Shown here: in pieces, positions 8,749 through 17,087 of the stretch
How positions within the stretch are numbered: the stretch's first letter is position 1
How the letters are laid out: the number at the start of each line of letters is the position of its first letter
Translations under genes and position numbers: made by a program
NCBI GenBank assembly: GCA_963849305.1
Contig: CAWKGV010000003.1
Location: 496,001 to 560,000, forward strand
DNA from: CAWKGV01 sp963849305
Lineage (GTDB): Bacteria > Pseudomonadota > Alphaproteobacteria > Acetobacterales > Acetobacteraceae
Reading direction: 5' to 3'
Length of the DNA stretch: 64,000 bases
The notes under the pieces: model-generated
Seen by the model: only the letters and a program-made list of their open reading frames with translations
What the model was told of the DNA's origin: nothing
Database searches by the model: none

Positions 8749-10224
8749 GTGCTGTTCAACTCCCCGCCCTTCCTGGTTGGGTTCCTCCCGGTCGCGCTCG
8801 GCGGGTTCTACCTGCTCGGGCGCCTGGGGACTCAGTGGGCGCTGCGCTGGATCGTGGCCGCGAGCCTGTTCTTCTACGGTTGGTGGAGCCCGCCCTTCGT
8901 CCTGCTCCTGATCGGCTCGATCGTCGGCAACTACGGCTTCGGCCAGCGCATCCTCGCACTCGCCCGCGGCGGACGGCCGCGTGCGGCGCGGCGCTGGCTC
9001 GTGGTTGGCATCGCGCTCGATCTCGGCCTGCTCGGCTGGTTCAAATACGCCGGCTTCTTCGCCGCGGCGTTCGCCTCCTTGCTGGGACAGCCGGCGCCGG
9101 CACTCGACATCTTCCTGCCGCTCGCGATCAGCTTCTTCAGCTTCCAGCAGATCATGTTCCTGGTGGACAGCTACCGGGAGCAACGGCCGGATGCCGGCTT
9201 CACCGCCTACGCGGCGTTCATCGCCTTCTTTCCACATCTGATCGCCGGACCGATCGTTCGACCTTACGAGATCATTCCGCAACTCCTCGCCCCAGACCTG
9301 ACCGTGCCGCGGGCCGACAACCTCGCCGGCGGCATGACCACCTTCCTGCTTGGCCTGGCCAAAAAAGTCGTGCTCGCCGACTGCTTCGCCCGCTTCAGCG
9401 ATATCGGCTTCGATGCCGCCGCGCACGGGGCGGCATTGACCTTGTTCGAGGCATGGTACGCCGCGCTGGCCTACGGCTTGCAGATCTATTTCGATTTCTC
9501 CGGCTACTCCGACATGGCGATCGGGCTCGCGCGGATGCTGAACGTGCGCTTCCCACTGAACTTCGCGAGCCCGTACCGGGCTTGCGACATCGCCGCGTTC
9601 TGGCGTCGCTGGCACATCACCTTGGGCAGTTTCCTGCGTGACTACCTCTACATCCCCCTGGGCGGCAGTCGACACGGCGCCGGGCTGCGGTCGCTCAACC
9701 TGATGGCGACCATGCTGCTCTGCGGCCTTTGGCACGGGGCGGCCTGGCGGTTCGTGCTGTGGGGCGGAATGCATGGGGTGCTGCTGGTGCTGCACGCGAG
9801 CTGGCGACGGCTCGGGCGCCCGCTCCCCGCGCTGCCGGCGCGCACGCTCACCCTGCTCGCGGTGACCCTCGCCTGGGTGCCCTTCCGCGCCGCGAGCCTT
9901 GATGCCGCCGGTGCGATGTTGCGCGGCATGGCGGGGCTGAACGGGATCGCGCTGCCGCGCATGGTCCTCGGCTTCCTGCCCGCGCTCGGCGCCATCGCGC
10001 GGCCGGTGCCGACGCTGCCGTTCCTGGGCGATGCCCGCACCCTGAGTTTCCCCGAGGTCACGGCCTGCTTGCTGGTCGGCTGGTTCATCGCGCTCGCCCT
10101 GCCGCGCGTGGACGAGCTGTCCGAGCCGGCGCGCGGCTGGGCGCTGACCGCCGGCTTCGCCTTCACGGTCCAAGCTGTGTTCTTCGCCCCCAGCGCCACG
10201 CCGTTTCTTTATTTCCAATTCTGA
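8749..10224 (+). CDS. MBOAT-family membrane O-acyltransferase (AlgI/DltB-like)
   Basis: A 491-residue multi-spanning protein starting at GTG (MLFNSPPFLVGFLPVAL is the typical AlgI-like start). It has FYGWWSPPFVLLLIGSI, HLIAGPIVRPYEIIPQL, YFDFSGYSDMAIGLARMLN and FWRRWHITLGSFLRDYLYIPLGGSR, all hallmarks of the family, and the proposed catalytic His in LCGLWHGAAW (about residue 328), with a second in GGMHG. These enzymes move acyl groups across the inner membrane onto polysaccharides or other surface polymers. The next gene is coupled (TGATG) and SGNH-like, the usual partner type. No alginate polymerase genes are present, so the acceptor is unknown. Confidence 0.9.
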   Translation: MLFNSPPFLVGFLPVALGGFYLLGRLGTQWALRWIVAASLFFYGWWSPPFVLLLIGSIVGNYGFGQRILALARGGRPRAARRWLVVGIALDLGLLGWFKYAGFFAAAFASLLGQPAPALDIFLPLAISFFSFQQIMFLVDSYREQRPDAGFTAYAAFIAFFPHLIAGPIVRPYEIIPQLLAPDLTVPRADNLAGGMTTFLLGLAKKVVLADCFARFSDIGFDAAAHGAALTLFEAWYAALAYGLQIYFDFSGYSDMAIGLARMLNVRFPLNFASPYRACDIAAFWRRWHITLGSFLRDYLYIPLGGSRHGAGLRSLNLMATMLLCGLWHGAAWRFVLWGGMHGVLLVLHASWRRLGRPLPALPARTLTLLAVTLAWVPFRAASLDAAGAMLRGMAGLNGIALPRMVLGFLPALGAIARPVPTLPFLGDARTLSFPEVTACLLVGWFIALALPRVDELSEPARGWALTAGFAFTVQAVFFAPSATPFLYFQF

Positions 10225-11321
10225 TGTCAGCGGCAATCATCGAGGGCCAGGCGCAGAGCTCCCTTTCCCGCCTTCGGCGGAGGGTCGGGGTGAGAGGCGG
10301 CCCAATAGGCCGCCTGCTGGGCGCCTGTCTGCTCTCGTTGCTGCTCTATGCCGCACTGTTCGCGTTCGTGCTCGACCGCCCGCTCGCCTACGGCCTGCTC
10401 GAATCCGAGATCGACGCGAAACTCGCCCGCGCAGCGACGATCGCCGGCCCCAAGCTGGTGATCCTGGCCGGCTCCAACGGCCCCTATTCGCATCGCTGCC
10501 AGGCGATCGAGCCGATGCTCGGCATGGCGTGCGTGAACGGCGGTGTCGCACTGGGCATCGGGCTCGACTACCTGTTCGCGCGCTGGAAGCCGCTGCTGCA
10601 CGCGGGCGACGTGCTCTATCTCCCGATGGAGGAGGCGCAGTATGTCCGCACACGCGCCGCGACCGAAGTGGGGCCGGATGCGGCGATCATGTTCCGCCAC
10701 GATTGGGCGACGCTCGGGGCGTTGCCGCCGGGCCGCTGGGCCGGTGCGCTGTTCTCCTTCGACCTGCGGTTCGCGGTGATGGCGCTGATCGAGCACGCGT
10801 TGGTCGCGGTGGGCTTCCGCGACCCGCGCGCGGCCGCCGAGGGCTCCACCAACGCCTGGGGCGATCACGTCGGCCACGACGCCGCCCGCGCCGCTCCGCA
10901 CCGGGCGCTGCTCGCGATGGCCAAGCCGGTCCACCCGGGCGCATCCGAGGTCGCGACCGGCGACGGGGCAGCGCTGATCGCGAACTTCCTGCGCTGGGCC
11001 AGGGCGCATCGTGTGGGCGCCATCGGCGGCCTGCCCACAGGCTTCGCCAATTCTCCCATTCCCCCCGCGACCCTGGCCGCGATCCGGGCGGTGTACCGTG
11101 CCAACGAAGCGGCGTTCCTGGAATTGCCCAATCGCAGCCGTTACCCGCGCACGGCGTTCTTCGATTCGCCCGACCATCTGAGTGAACCCTGGCAGCTCGC
11201 CCATTCGGCGGCGGTCGCCCAGGGCCTGAAGGCGATTCTGGATCGCGGTGGCCGCAGGCATCGCATCATGCCAACATGGTCGGCATGCGACCGTCCCTCA
11301 TGCACGCCCTCAGCGCCCTGA
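10224..11321 (+). CDS. SGNH-like, AlgJ/DltD-type partner of the MBOAT acyltransferase
   Basis: Up to 365 residues, with one N-terminal membrane helix (LLGACLLSLLLYAALFAFVL) and a periplasmic domain. A Gly-Ser-Asn (LVILAGSNGPYSHR, Ser near residue 83) may be the nucleophile position, and DSPDHLSEPW (about residues 314-323) fits the late Asp-x-x-His of SGNH hydrolases; this match is inferred. The ATG at 10224 overlaps the upstream stop, but the first 22 codons are largely a palindromic repeat. An in-frame GTG at 10290 has a GGAGG supplied by that repeat and places the protein start just before the membrane helix, so it is a good alternative. The C-terminus overlaps the next gene by 46 bp. Confidence 0.7.
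   Translation: MSAAIIEGQAQSSLSRLRRRVGVRGGPIGRLLGACLLSLLLYAALFAFVLDRPLAYGLLESEIDAKLARAATIAGPKLVILAGSNGPYSHRCQAIEPMLGMACVNGGVALGIGLDYLFARWKPLLHAGDVLYLPMEEAQYVRTRAATEVGPDAAIMFRHDWATLGALPPGRWAGALFSFDLRFAVMALIEHALVAVGFRDPRAAAEGSTNAWGDHVGHDAARAAPHRALLAMAKPVHPGASEVATGDGAALIANFLRWARAHRVGAIGGLPTGFANSPIPPATLAAIRAVYRANEAAFLELPNRSRYPRTAFFDSPDHLSEPWQLAHSAAVAQGLKAILDRGGRRHRIMPTWSACDRPSCTPSAP
10258..10297. repeat. REP-like palindrome inside the SGNH-like gene's 5' end
   Basis: A CCGCC-TTC-GGCGG hairpin flanked by CCCTTTC and AGGGTCGGGGTGAGAGG. This arrangement is common in intergenic repeats of GC-rich alphaproteobacteria. Here it lies within the first codons of an open reading frame and provides a GGAGG eight to ten bases before an in-frame GTG at 10290. 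Confidence 0.6.
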
Positions 11322-11725
11322 ATGCCCAGATTTATCGCCTGAGCGGCGGCAGGGTGATGGGACGCCTCCCATCCGGGGCACCCGTTTGCCTGCTCACGAC
11401 CAAGGGCCGCAAATCCGGTCGCCGGCGCACCGTGCCGCTGCTTTACCTGAAGGACGGAGCGGACCTGGTGATCGTGGGCTCCCAGGGGGGCGCCCCGGGG
11501 CACCCGGCGTGGTATTTTAATCTCCAGGCCGATCCGAAGGGGGAGGTGCAAGTCGGCCACCAACGCATGGCCGTCGTCGCCAGAGAAACGGATCGAGATG
11601 ACCGGGACCGGCTCTGGCCGCGTCTGGTGGCGATCTACCCACCCTATGAGGAGTACCAACGCCGAACCGCCCGGCTTATTCCGCTGATGCGACTGAGCCC
11701 GGCGGCCGGGTCGGCGACGGTGTGA
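11276..11725 (+). CDS. Deazaflavin (F420)-dependent nitroreductase-family protein
   Basis: 149 residues, the usual length of the Ddn-like split-barrel family. It shows the family pattern LLTTKGRKSGRRRTVPLLYLKDG, then VIVGSQGGAPGHPAWYFNLQADP. Well-studied relatives bind F420 and reduce diverse substrates; others bind different flavins or haem, so the cofactor here is open. The start could also be ATG 11285. Its 5' end overlaps the SGNH-like gene and its 3' end overlaps the convergent methyltransferase gene by 82 bp. Confidence 0.82.
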   Translation: MVGMRPSLMHALSALNAQIYRLSGGRVMGRLPSGAPVCLLTTKGRKSGRRRTVPLLYLKDGADLVIVGSQGGAPGHPAWYFNLQADPKGEVQVGHQRMAVVARETDRDDRDRLWPRLVAIYPPYEEYQRRTARLIPLMRLSPAAGSATV

Positions 11726-12543
11726 TCCGCTACGATGCGCGCCTGCTCGACCAACATCCGCCGCGCCAGCGTCAGCCGGTTCACGCCGCACTCGTGCCCG
11801 CGCTCCGAGAGCGTCATGTAGAACTCGTTGCCGACGCTATCGAAAAACGCGTGCTCGCGTAGCCGAAGCTCGCCGATCGCGTTCAGGTCGTGAATGATCA
11901 GCCGAAAGCTTGACGGGACGAACTTCCAAACATGCACGTCGATATAGCGGGCGGACTGCCGATCCGCCGCGAAATGCGCCGAGGCCGCTGGAAGATCGAG
12001 ATGGAACGACAGTGCGCCCGTGCTCTCCATCGGCCAGCCGATCGCCCCGTCGCGCACGGCGTTATAGGCACGATCGTCGAAGATCGCGCTGAGCGGCGGG
12101 CGTGTGCGGCGGTCGAAATGCGCTTGCAGCACCGCCCCGGTGCTGGACAGCGGCTGGAACACATCGAAGCAATACCGTTTGTCCGGCACCGCCAGCAGCA
12201 GGATGCCCGTCTCGTTCAGCAACGCCTCGCAATCGCGCAGGAAGCCAAGCATGTCCGGCGTATGTTCGATGACGTGGGATGCCACGATGAAGTCGTAGTG
12301 ACGCCGCTCGCCGATCGCATCCGCCAGCGACCTGTCAGCCAGCACGTGATCGACCTCCTCGATCCGCGACGGATCGACACCGGCATCACGGTACTTGGCC
12401 CTCAGTCCGTCGGCATCGGTGTGATCCACTGTCTGGACGCGGAACCCCGCCGCCTTGGGCAGCAGCGGATTGTACCCCGGACCGATCTCCAGCCCGATTC
12501 CGTTCAGGTCGATCAGGGATCGAAGGAACGCCGTCCGGTCCAT
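11644..12543 (-). CDS. Class I SAM-dependent methyltransferase
   Basis: A 299-residue protein. GLEIGPGYNPLLP (residues 17-29) is the SAM-binding motif I, VDHTD fits the acidic end of strand 2, and FIVASHVIEHTPDMLGFLRD is motif II/post-II of the Methyltransf_11/23 type. The C-terminal third is unlike the core and may bind the acceptor. The ATG follows the stop of the dioxygenase beta gene directly (TAGATG), so it probably shared that transcript. Acceptor unknown. Confidence 0.85.
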   Translation of the reverse strand: MDRTAFLRSLIDLNGIGLEIGPGYNPLLPKAAGFRVQTVDHTDADGLRAKYRDAGVDPSRIEEVDHVLADRSLADAIGERRHYDFIVASHVIEHTPDMLGFLRDCEALLNETGILLLAVPDKRYCFDVFQPLSSTGAVLQAHFDRRTRPPLSAIFDDRAYNAVRDGAIGWPMESTGALSFHLDLPAASAHFAADRQSARYIDVHVWKFVPSSFRLIIHDLNAIGELRLREHAFFDSVGNEFYMTLSERGHECGVNRLTLARRMLVEQARIVADHTVADPAAGLSRISGISRAVRRWYSS

Positions 12544-13114
12544 CTAGAAAAATACCGTCAGGTTCTTGGCCAGCAGCACGTTCTGCTCCAGCACGATCTC
12601 CCGCCGCGCAATCCGCCAATCGCCTCCCGCAACGCGGCGCAGCGTGTCGGTGCGCCGGCCGATGAAGGTGTAATGCTCGGTACTCGACCCGGTTCTGGTA
12701 GATCAGGAACCGGCTGCGCACGCGTACCTGCTCGGCCGCCTCCGCCGAGGGCAGCGCCTCCAGTATCCGCACGTTGCTGACCACATGGCAGACGCGCGAC
12801 AGCGGCTCTTCGGCGTAATGCACGCCGGTCAAGATTTGCTCAACCCGCTTGCCCAGCGTCCACTTGTCCTCGTCGAACCAGGAGATGCCCTCGCCCTGGC
12901 GGGTGTTCTCACGCTCCTCCTGCTCGCCGAACTTCACATTGCGCCGGATCGGCATGAAATAGACCAGATCATCGGTCAGCAGATCGAGCCATTCGGCGAG
13001 CCGGCGCTCGTCCAGCAGGTCCGCCTCGCGGTACAGGAACTCGGCGACCTCCTGCGTCAACTCCCACCACCCGCTGACACGCAGCGACGCCGGGCGCTCG
13101 GGCACCTGGCTCAT
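12544..13114 (-). pseudogene. Aromatic-ring-hydroxylating dioxygenase beta subunit, frameshifted
   Basis: The first frame reads from ATG 13114 through EVAEFLYREADLLDERRLAEWLDLL, LVYFMPIRRN and RSRFLIYQNRVE, all typical of the small (NTF2-like) beta subunit. It then loses frame near 12680. The neighbouring frame resumes with EHYTFIGRRTDTLRRV and ends LEQNVLLAKNLTVFF at 12544. The span is 571 bp, one base more than a 189-residue gene needs, so a single inserted base explains it. The beta subunit stabilises the alpha3beta3 enzyme. It lies 4 bp after the alpha gene. It is a pseudogene unless the extra base is a sequence error. Confidence 0.82.
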
Positions 13115-13118
13115 GACC

Positions 13119-14460
13119 CTATTCCGCCGCTTCGCGCACCGCGGCGCGACCAAGCAGCTCGTCCCAGCTACCACCTTCGAGGTAGGACCGATACCGCCGA
13201 TAGTAGTTGCGCGCCATCTGCTCGGTCATTTGCAGGCTGACATCGCCCGGCACTGGATCGTCGGTCTTATATGCGCCCATCGACTGCTGATAGTTGAACG
13301 GATAGCGCCGGGCGATGGTGCCGCTGCTCGCCGCGGTGGCGTAGAGCCAATTCTCCATGTCGTCCTGCTCGGTCATCCCGGCCGGGCCGGAGTAGCGCAT
13401 GTAGAACCGGCGCAGCACGTCCTTTACCTCGGCCGGGGTGTCGGCATCCACGAGGAAGAAGCGCCCGGCCTCGGTCTCGGTCGTGCCGTGCGGATGCCAC
13501 ACGCAGATGCCGCGCGGCTGGCGGCCGTGATAGGACGCGTTGGGGAAGATGTTGCCGGTGAATGGCAACAGCCCGCTCACCCAGCCGGCGTCTGCGCATC
13601 TCGAAGCAGTCGCGGAAATACTCGTCCACCATCGGGTGCTGCTGGTAGCTGGCGATATACTCGGCGTCTTTCCCCTGCAACACGCTATGCATCCCGTGCC
13701 CCTGCGGGAAGCTTACCCAGATGTGTTGCGCGCCCTCATACTCGTTGTCGCGCCGTCCCTTCATGCCGCGTTGCGCCGACGGCCCGATGCCGATCATGTC
13801 CACTGAGCGGTGGCTCGGATTGTGATAGATGTCGCCTAGGAAATTCTCGGCGGCTAACTTCCAGTTCGCGGGGAACACCCATTTATGCATGCCGATCACC
13901 TCCGACCCGCCCGGCCTGCCGTCGCGGCAGTCGAGCACCTGGTCGAGATGGTCCACGGCACCGCCGAGATAGTCGAGGAACGCTGGCGCGTCGGCATCCC
14001 AAGATGCCCAGACTGTACCCTTGTAAAGCGCGAGCTTCGGCACCTCGATCAGCGACCAGTCCTCGCGGTGCAGCGTCTTCTCGTAGAGCGCGCGATAATG
14101 CGGCACGCCCTCTAGCTTGCCGTCGGTCGCATAGCTCCAGCTATGGTATGGGCAGACGAACAGCGCGGTGTTGCCCTGCTCGTAGCGGCACACCTTCATG
14201 CCGCGATGCCGGCAGGAATTCAGGAACACATGCACCGCACCCTGCTGGTCGCGGCACAGGATCACCAACTCGTCGCCCATCCGCGAAGTGAAGAAATCCC
14301 CCGGCTTGGCGATCAGGCTTTCGTGGCCGACGAACAGCCAGGCGCGGGCGAACAGCTTATCCAGTTCCGCGCGGTGCAATTCGGGCGCGACGAAAATCTC
14401 CCGGCTGATGGTCCCGCGATCGACGTCGATCATCCGATCGAGCGGCAGGGTCGAGGCCAT
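13119..14460 (-). pseudogene. Rieske aromatic-ring-hydroxylating dioxygenase alpha subunit, frameshifted
   Basis: Starts at ATG 14460 with a strong AAGGAGA site. The Rieske [2Fe-2S] motif is intact (NSCRHRG with later CPYHSWSY), as is the mononuclear iron region (NWKLAAENFLGDIYHNPSHR). Near 13595 the frame is lost after DCFEMRR; the adjacent frame continues with GWVSGLLPFTGNIFPNAS and runs to 13119. The 1342-bp span is one base over a 446-residue gene, which is a normal family length. The enzyme adds O2 to an aromatic ring; the substrate cannot be told from sequence, although the divergent paa genes suggest aromatic acids. Reductase and ferredoxin genes are absent here. Confidence 0.85.
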
Positions 14461-14544
14461 GTCCGTCTCCTTGCTTGCGGCGGCGAGGTGCGATCACACT
14501 GTGCGCCCGGCCGATGCCGGCCCTCAAGACCCGAGGAGATCGCC

Positions 14545-15336
14545 ATGGACGAGCCGATCCGCATCGAGCGCCGCGACGGCTGGCGCAAGCTCACGCTCAA
14601 CCGGCCGGACAAGCTGAACGCGCTGAACGAGACGGTGCTGGCCGCGTTCTCGGAAGCGTTCGATGCCGCCGAAACAGACCCCGCCTGCCGCGCCCTGCTG
14701 CTGACCGGCGAGGGTCGCGGCTTCTGCGCCGGCCAGGAGCTTGGCCCGGCGATCATGCCCGGCCCGAACGGCCCGCCCGATCTCGGCCGGATCGCCGACC
14801 TCATCCATCGTGGCGTGGTACGCCGGATGCGCGCGCTGCCGATCCCGGTGGTGTGCGCAGTGAACGGCGTGGCGGCGGGTGCCGGGGCGAACGTGGCGCT
14901 CGCCTGCGACATCGTGCTGGCCGCCCGGAGCGCCAGCTTTGTGCAGGCGTTCGTGCGCATCGGCCTGGTGCCCGATTGCGGCGGCAGCTTCTTCCTGCCG
15001 CGCCTCGTGGGCGACGCTCGCGCCCGCGCGCTCGCCATGCTGGGCGAGGGGGTGCCGGCGGCGCAGGCCGAGGACTGGGGCATGATCTGGAAGGCGGTGG
15101 ACGACGCGGAGCTGATGCCGCAGGCCGAGGCGCTTGCCGCCCGCCTTGCCGCGATGCCGACCGAGGCGCTCGGACGCATGAAGCGCATGTTCGCCGCCTC
15201 CGCCGAGAACGGGCTGGACGCCCAACTCGACCTCGAAGCCGAGATGCAGGCCGCGTCCGGCCGCACCGCGGATTATGCCGAGGGCGTGCGCGCGTTCCTG
15301 GAAAAGCGCAAGCCCGCCTTCACCGGCCGCACGTGA
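14545..15336 (+). CDS. paaG: Enoyl-CoA hydratase/isomerase family protein, PaaG-like
   Basis: A 263-residue crotonase-fold enzyme. GEGRGFCAGQELG and NGVAAGAGANVALACDIVLAA form the oxyanion-hole regions, and IGLVPDCGGSFFLPRLVG carries the acidic catalytic residue position seen in PaaG (Asp in VPDCGG). PaaG isomerises ring-1,2-epoxyphenylacetyl-CoA to an oxepin in phenylacetate breakdown. The true start is ATG 14545 with GAGGAG upstream; the open frame to the left is not coding. Coupling to paaI and paaK supports the role. Confidence 0.85.
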   Translation: MDEPIRIERRDGWRKLTLNRPDKLNALNETVLAAFSEAFDAAETDPACRALLLTGEGRGFCAGQELGPAIMPGPNGPPDLGRIADLIHRGVVRRMRALPIPVVCAVNGVAAGAGANVALACDIVLAARSASFVQAFVRIGLVPDCGGSFFLPRLVGDARARALAMLGEGVPAAQAEDWGMIWKAVDDAELMPQAEALAARLAAMPTEALGRMKRMFAASAENGLDAQLDLEAEMQAASGRTADYAEGVRAFLEKRKPAFTGRT

Positions 15337-15773
15337 TGATGGGCGACGCCGCCGCGCTCGCCAAAGCCTGTGCGGAGGCGATGTGGCGGGACGACCAGGC
15401 CAGCCAGGGTCTCGGGATGCGTCTAGATGACGTCGGCCCGGGCCGGGCGGTGCTCAGCATGACGGTCGGCGAGCGCATGGTGAACGGCCACGGCATCTGC
15501 CACGGCGGGTTCATCTTCGCGCTCGCCGATTCCGCGATGGCCTTCGCCTCCAACAGCCACGGCGAGCGCGCGGTCGCGCAGCATGGCGCGGTGACGTTCC
15601 TCCGCCCCGGCCGGCTCGGCGAGAGACTGCGCGCGGAGGCAATAGAACGCGCGCGCGAGCGGCGCTCCGGGATCTACGACGTGCGCGTGACCGGCGCCGA
15701 TGGCGGCCTGGTCGCGGAGTTCCGCGGCCACACGCGCGCCATCGACGGCACGTTCTTCGGCACGGAGGGCTAG
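15336..15773 (+). CDS. paaI: PaaI-family hotdog thioesterase
   Basis: 145 residues. The motif NGHGICHGGFIFALADSAMAFASNS is the PaaI signature (HGG-x-F-x-L-A-D), followed by VTFLRPGRLGERLRAEA. The enzyme hydrolyses aberrant ring-modified CoA thioesters and frees CoA during phenylacetate degradation. The ATG at 15336 overlaps the paaG stop (TGATG), with a second ATG three bases on, and the paaK ATG directly follows its stop. Confidence 0.9.
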   Translation: MMGDAAALAKACAEAMWRDDQASQGLGMRLDDVGPGRAVLSMTVGERMVNGHGICHGGFIFALADSAMAFASNSHGERAVAQHGAVTFLRPGRLGERLRAEAIERARERRSGIYDVRVTGADGGLVAEFRGHTRAIDGTFFGTEG

Positions 15774-17066
15774 ATGCCGGGGCCGGGGCTCGATCCGATC
15801 GAAACCGCCTCGCGCGACGCGATCGCGGCGCTGCAACGCGAGCGCATCACCTGGACGCTGAGCCATGCGCACGACAATGTACCGCACTATCGCGCCGCGT
15901 TCCGGGCAGCCGGGGTACATCCCGACGACTTCCACCATTTGGACGATCTGGCGAAGTTTCCCTTCACTACCAAGCACGACCTGCGCGCCAACTACCCGTT
16001 CGGCATGTTCGCCGTGCCGCGCGAGCGGATCGCGCGCATCCACGCCTCCTCCGGCACTACTGGCAAGCCGACCGTGGTTGGCTACACGGCGCGCGACCTC
16101 GAGACCTGGGCCGCGGTGGTGGCCCGCTCGATCTACGCCGCCGGCGGCCGGCCGGGCATGATCGTCCATAATGCTTACGGCTATGGCCTGTTCACCGGCG
16201 GGCTCGGCGCGCACACCGGGGCCGAGCGGCTGGGCTGCACCGTCGTGCCGGTCTCGGGCGGGATGACCGAGCGCCAAGTGCAGATCATCGCCGACTTTCG
16301 CCCCGACATCATCATGGTGACGCCGAGCTACATGCTGGCGATCCTCGACGAGTTCCGCCGGCAGGGGCTCGATCCGCGCCAAACGTCGCTGCGGGTCGGC
16401 ATCTTCGGCGCCGAGCCCTGGACCGACGCGATGCGCCGGGAGATCGAGACCGGCTTCGCGATGGATGCGGTGGACATCTACGGCCTGTCCGAAGTGATGG
16501 GGCCGGGGGTCGCCAACGAATGCGTGGAGACCAAGGACGGCCCGCATATCTGGGAGGACCATTTCTACCCCGAGGTGATCGACCCGGAGACCGGCCGCGT
16601 GCTGCCCGAGGGCGAGCCGGGCGAGCTGGTGTTCACCACGCTCACCAAGGAAGGGATGCCGGTCGTGCGCTACCGCACCCGCGACCTCACGCGGCTTCTA
16701 CCCGGCACGGCGCGGACGATGCGGCGCATGGCCAAGATCACGGGGCGCACCGACGACATGCTGATCGTGCGCGGGGTCAACCTGTTCCCCTCGCAGATCG
16801 AGGAGCTGCTGCTGGAAAGCACCGTGCTCACCGGCCACTACCAGATCGTGCTGACCCGCGACGGGCGGATGGATGAGGTCACGGTCGAGGTCGAGGCGCG
16901 CGCCGACGGCTGCGAGCCGGCGTTGCTGGATGCGACCGCGCGCGCGATCGTCGCGCGCATCAAGGACCGGATCGGATTGACCGCGCGGCTGAGCATCGCG
17001 CCGCCTGGCAGTCTCGAACGCTCGATCGGCAAGGCCCGCCGGGTGCGCGACCTGCGCCCGAAGTGA
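15774..17066 (+). CDS. paaK: Phenylacetate-CoA ligase
   Basis: A 430-residue adenylate-forming enzyme, normal for PaaK. Key segments are IHASSGTTGKPTVVGYT (phosphate loop), IYGLSEVMGPGVANEC, VRYRTRDLTRLLPGT and the KITGRTDDMLIVRGVNLFPSQIEELL hinge and C-terminal domain. It activates phenylacetate (or a related aryl acid) to the CoA thioester using ATP. It is the last gene of the paaG-I-K unit; the epoxidase genes paaABCDE are not in this window. Confidence 0.93.
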   Translation: MPGPGLDPIETASRDAIAALQRERITWTLSHAHDNVPHYRAAFRAAGVHPDDFHHLDDLAKFPFTTKHDLRANYPFGMFAVPRERIARIHASSGTTGKPTVVGYTARDLETWAAVVARSIYAAGGRPGMIVHNAYGYGLFTGGLGAHTGAERLGCTVVPVSGGMTERQVQIIADFRPDIIMVTPSYMLAILDEFRRQGLDPRQTSLRVGIFGAEPWTDAMRREIETGFAMDAVDIYGLSEVMGPGVANECVETKDGPHIWEDHFYPEVIDPETGRVLPEGEPGELVFTTLTKEGMPVVRYRTRDLTRLLPGTARTMRRMAKITGRTDDMLIVRGVNLFPSQIEELLLESTVLTGHYQIVLTRDGRMDEVTVEVEARADGCEPALLDATARAIVARIKDRIGLTARLSIAPPGSLERSIGKARRVRDLRPK

Positions 17067-17087
17067 GACCGAGCGGCGCGGCGCGCG

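Noticed and set aside
8590..10236. A minus-strand frame continuous with the Ntn hydrolase gene runs antisense through the whole MBOAT gene (932 codons in total).
   Set aside because: The antisense part is Arg/Glu/Gln-rich shadow sequence without motifs, while the plus strand encodes a clear MBOAT protein and ATG 8589 has its own ribosome site.
14143..14544. A 134-codon extension of paaG to the left.
   Set aside because: It is antisense to the dioxygenase alpha gene, and paaG has a good ribosome site at 14545.
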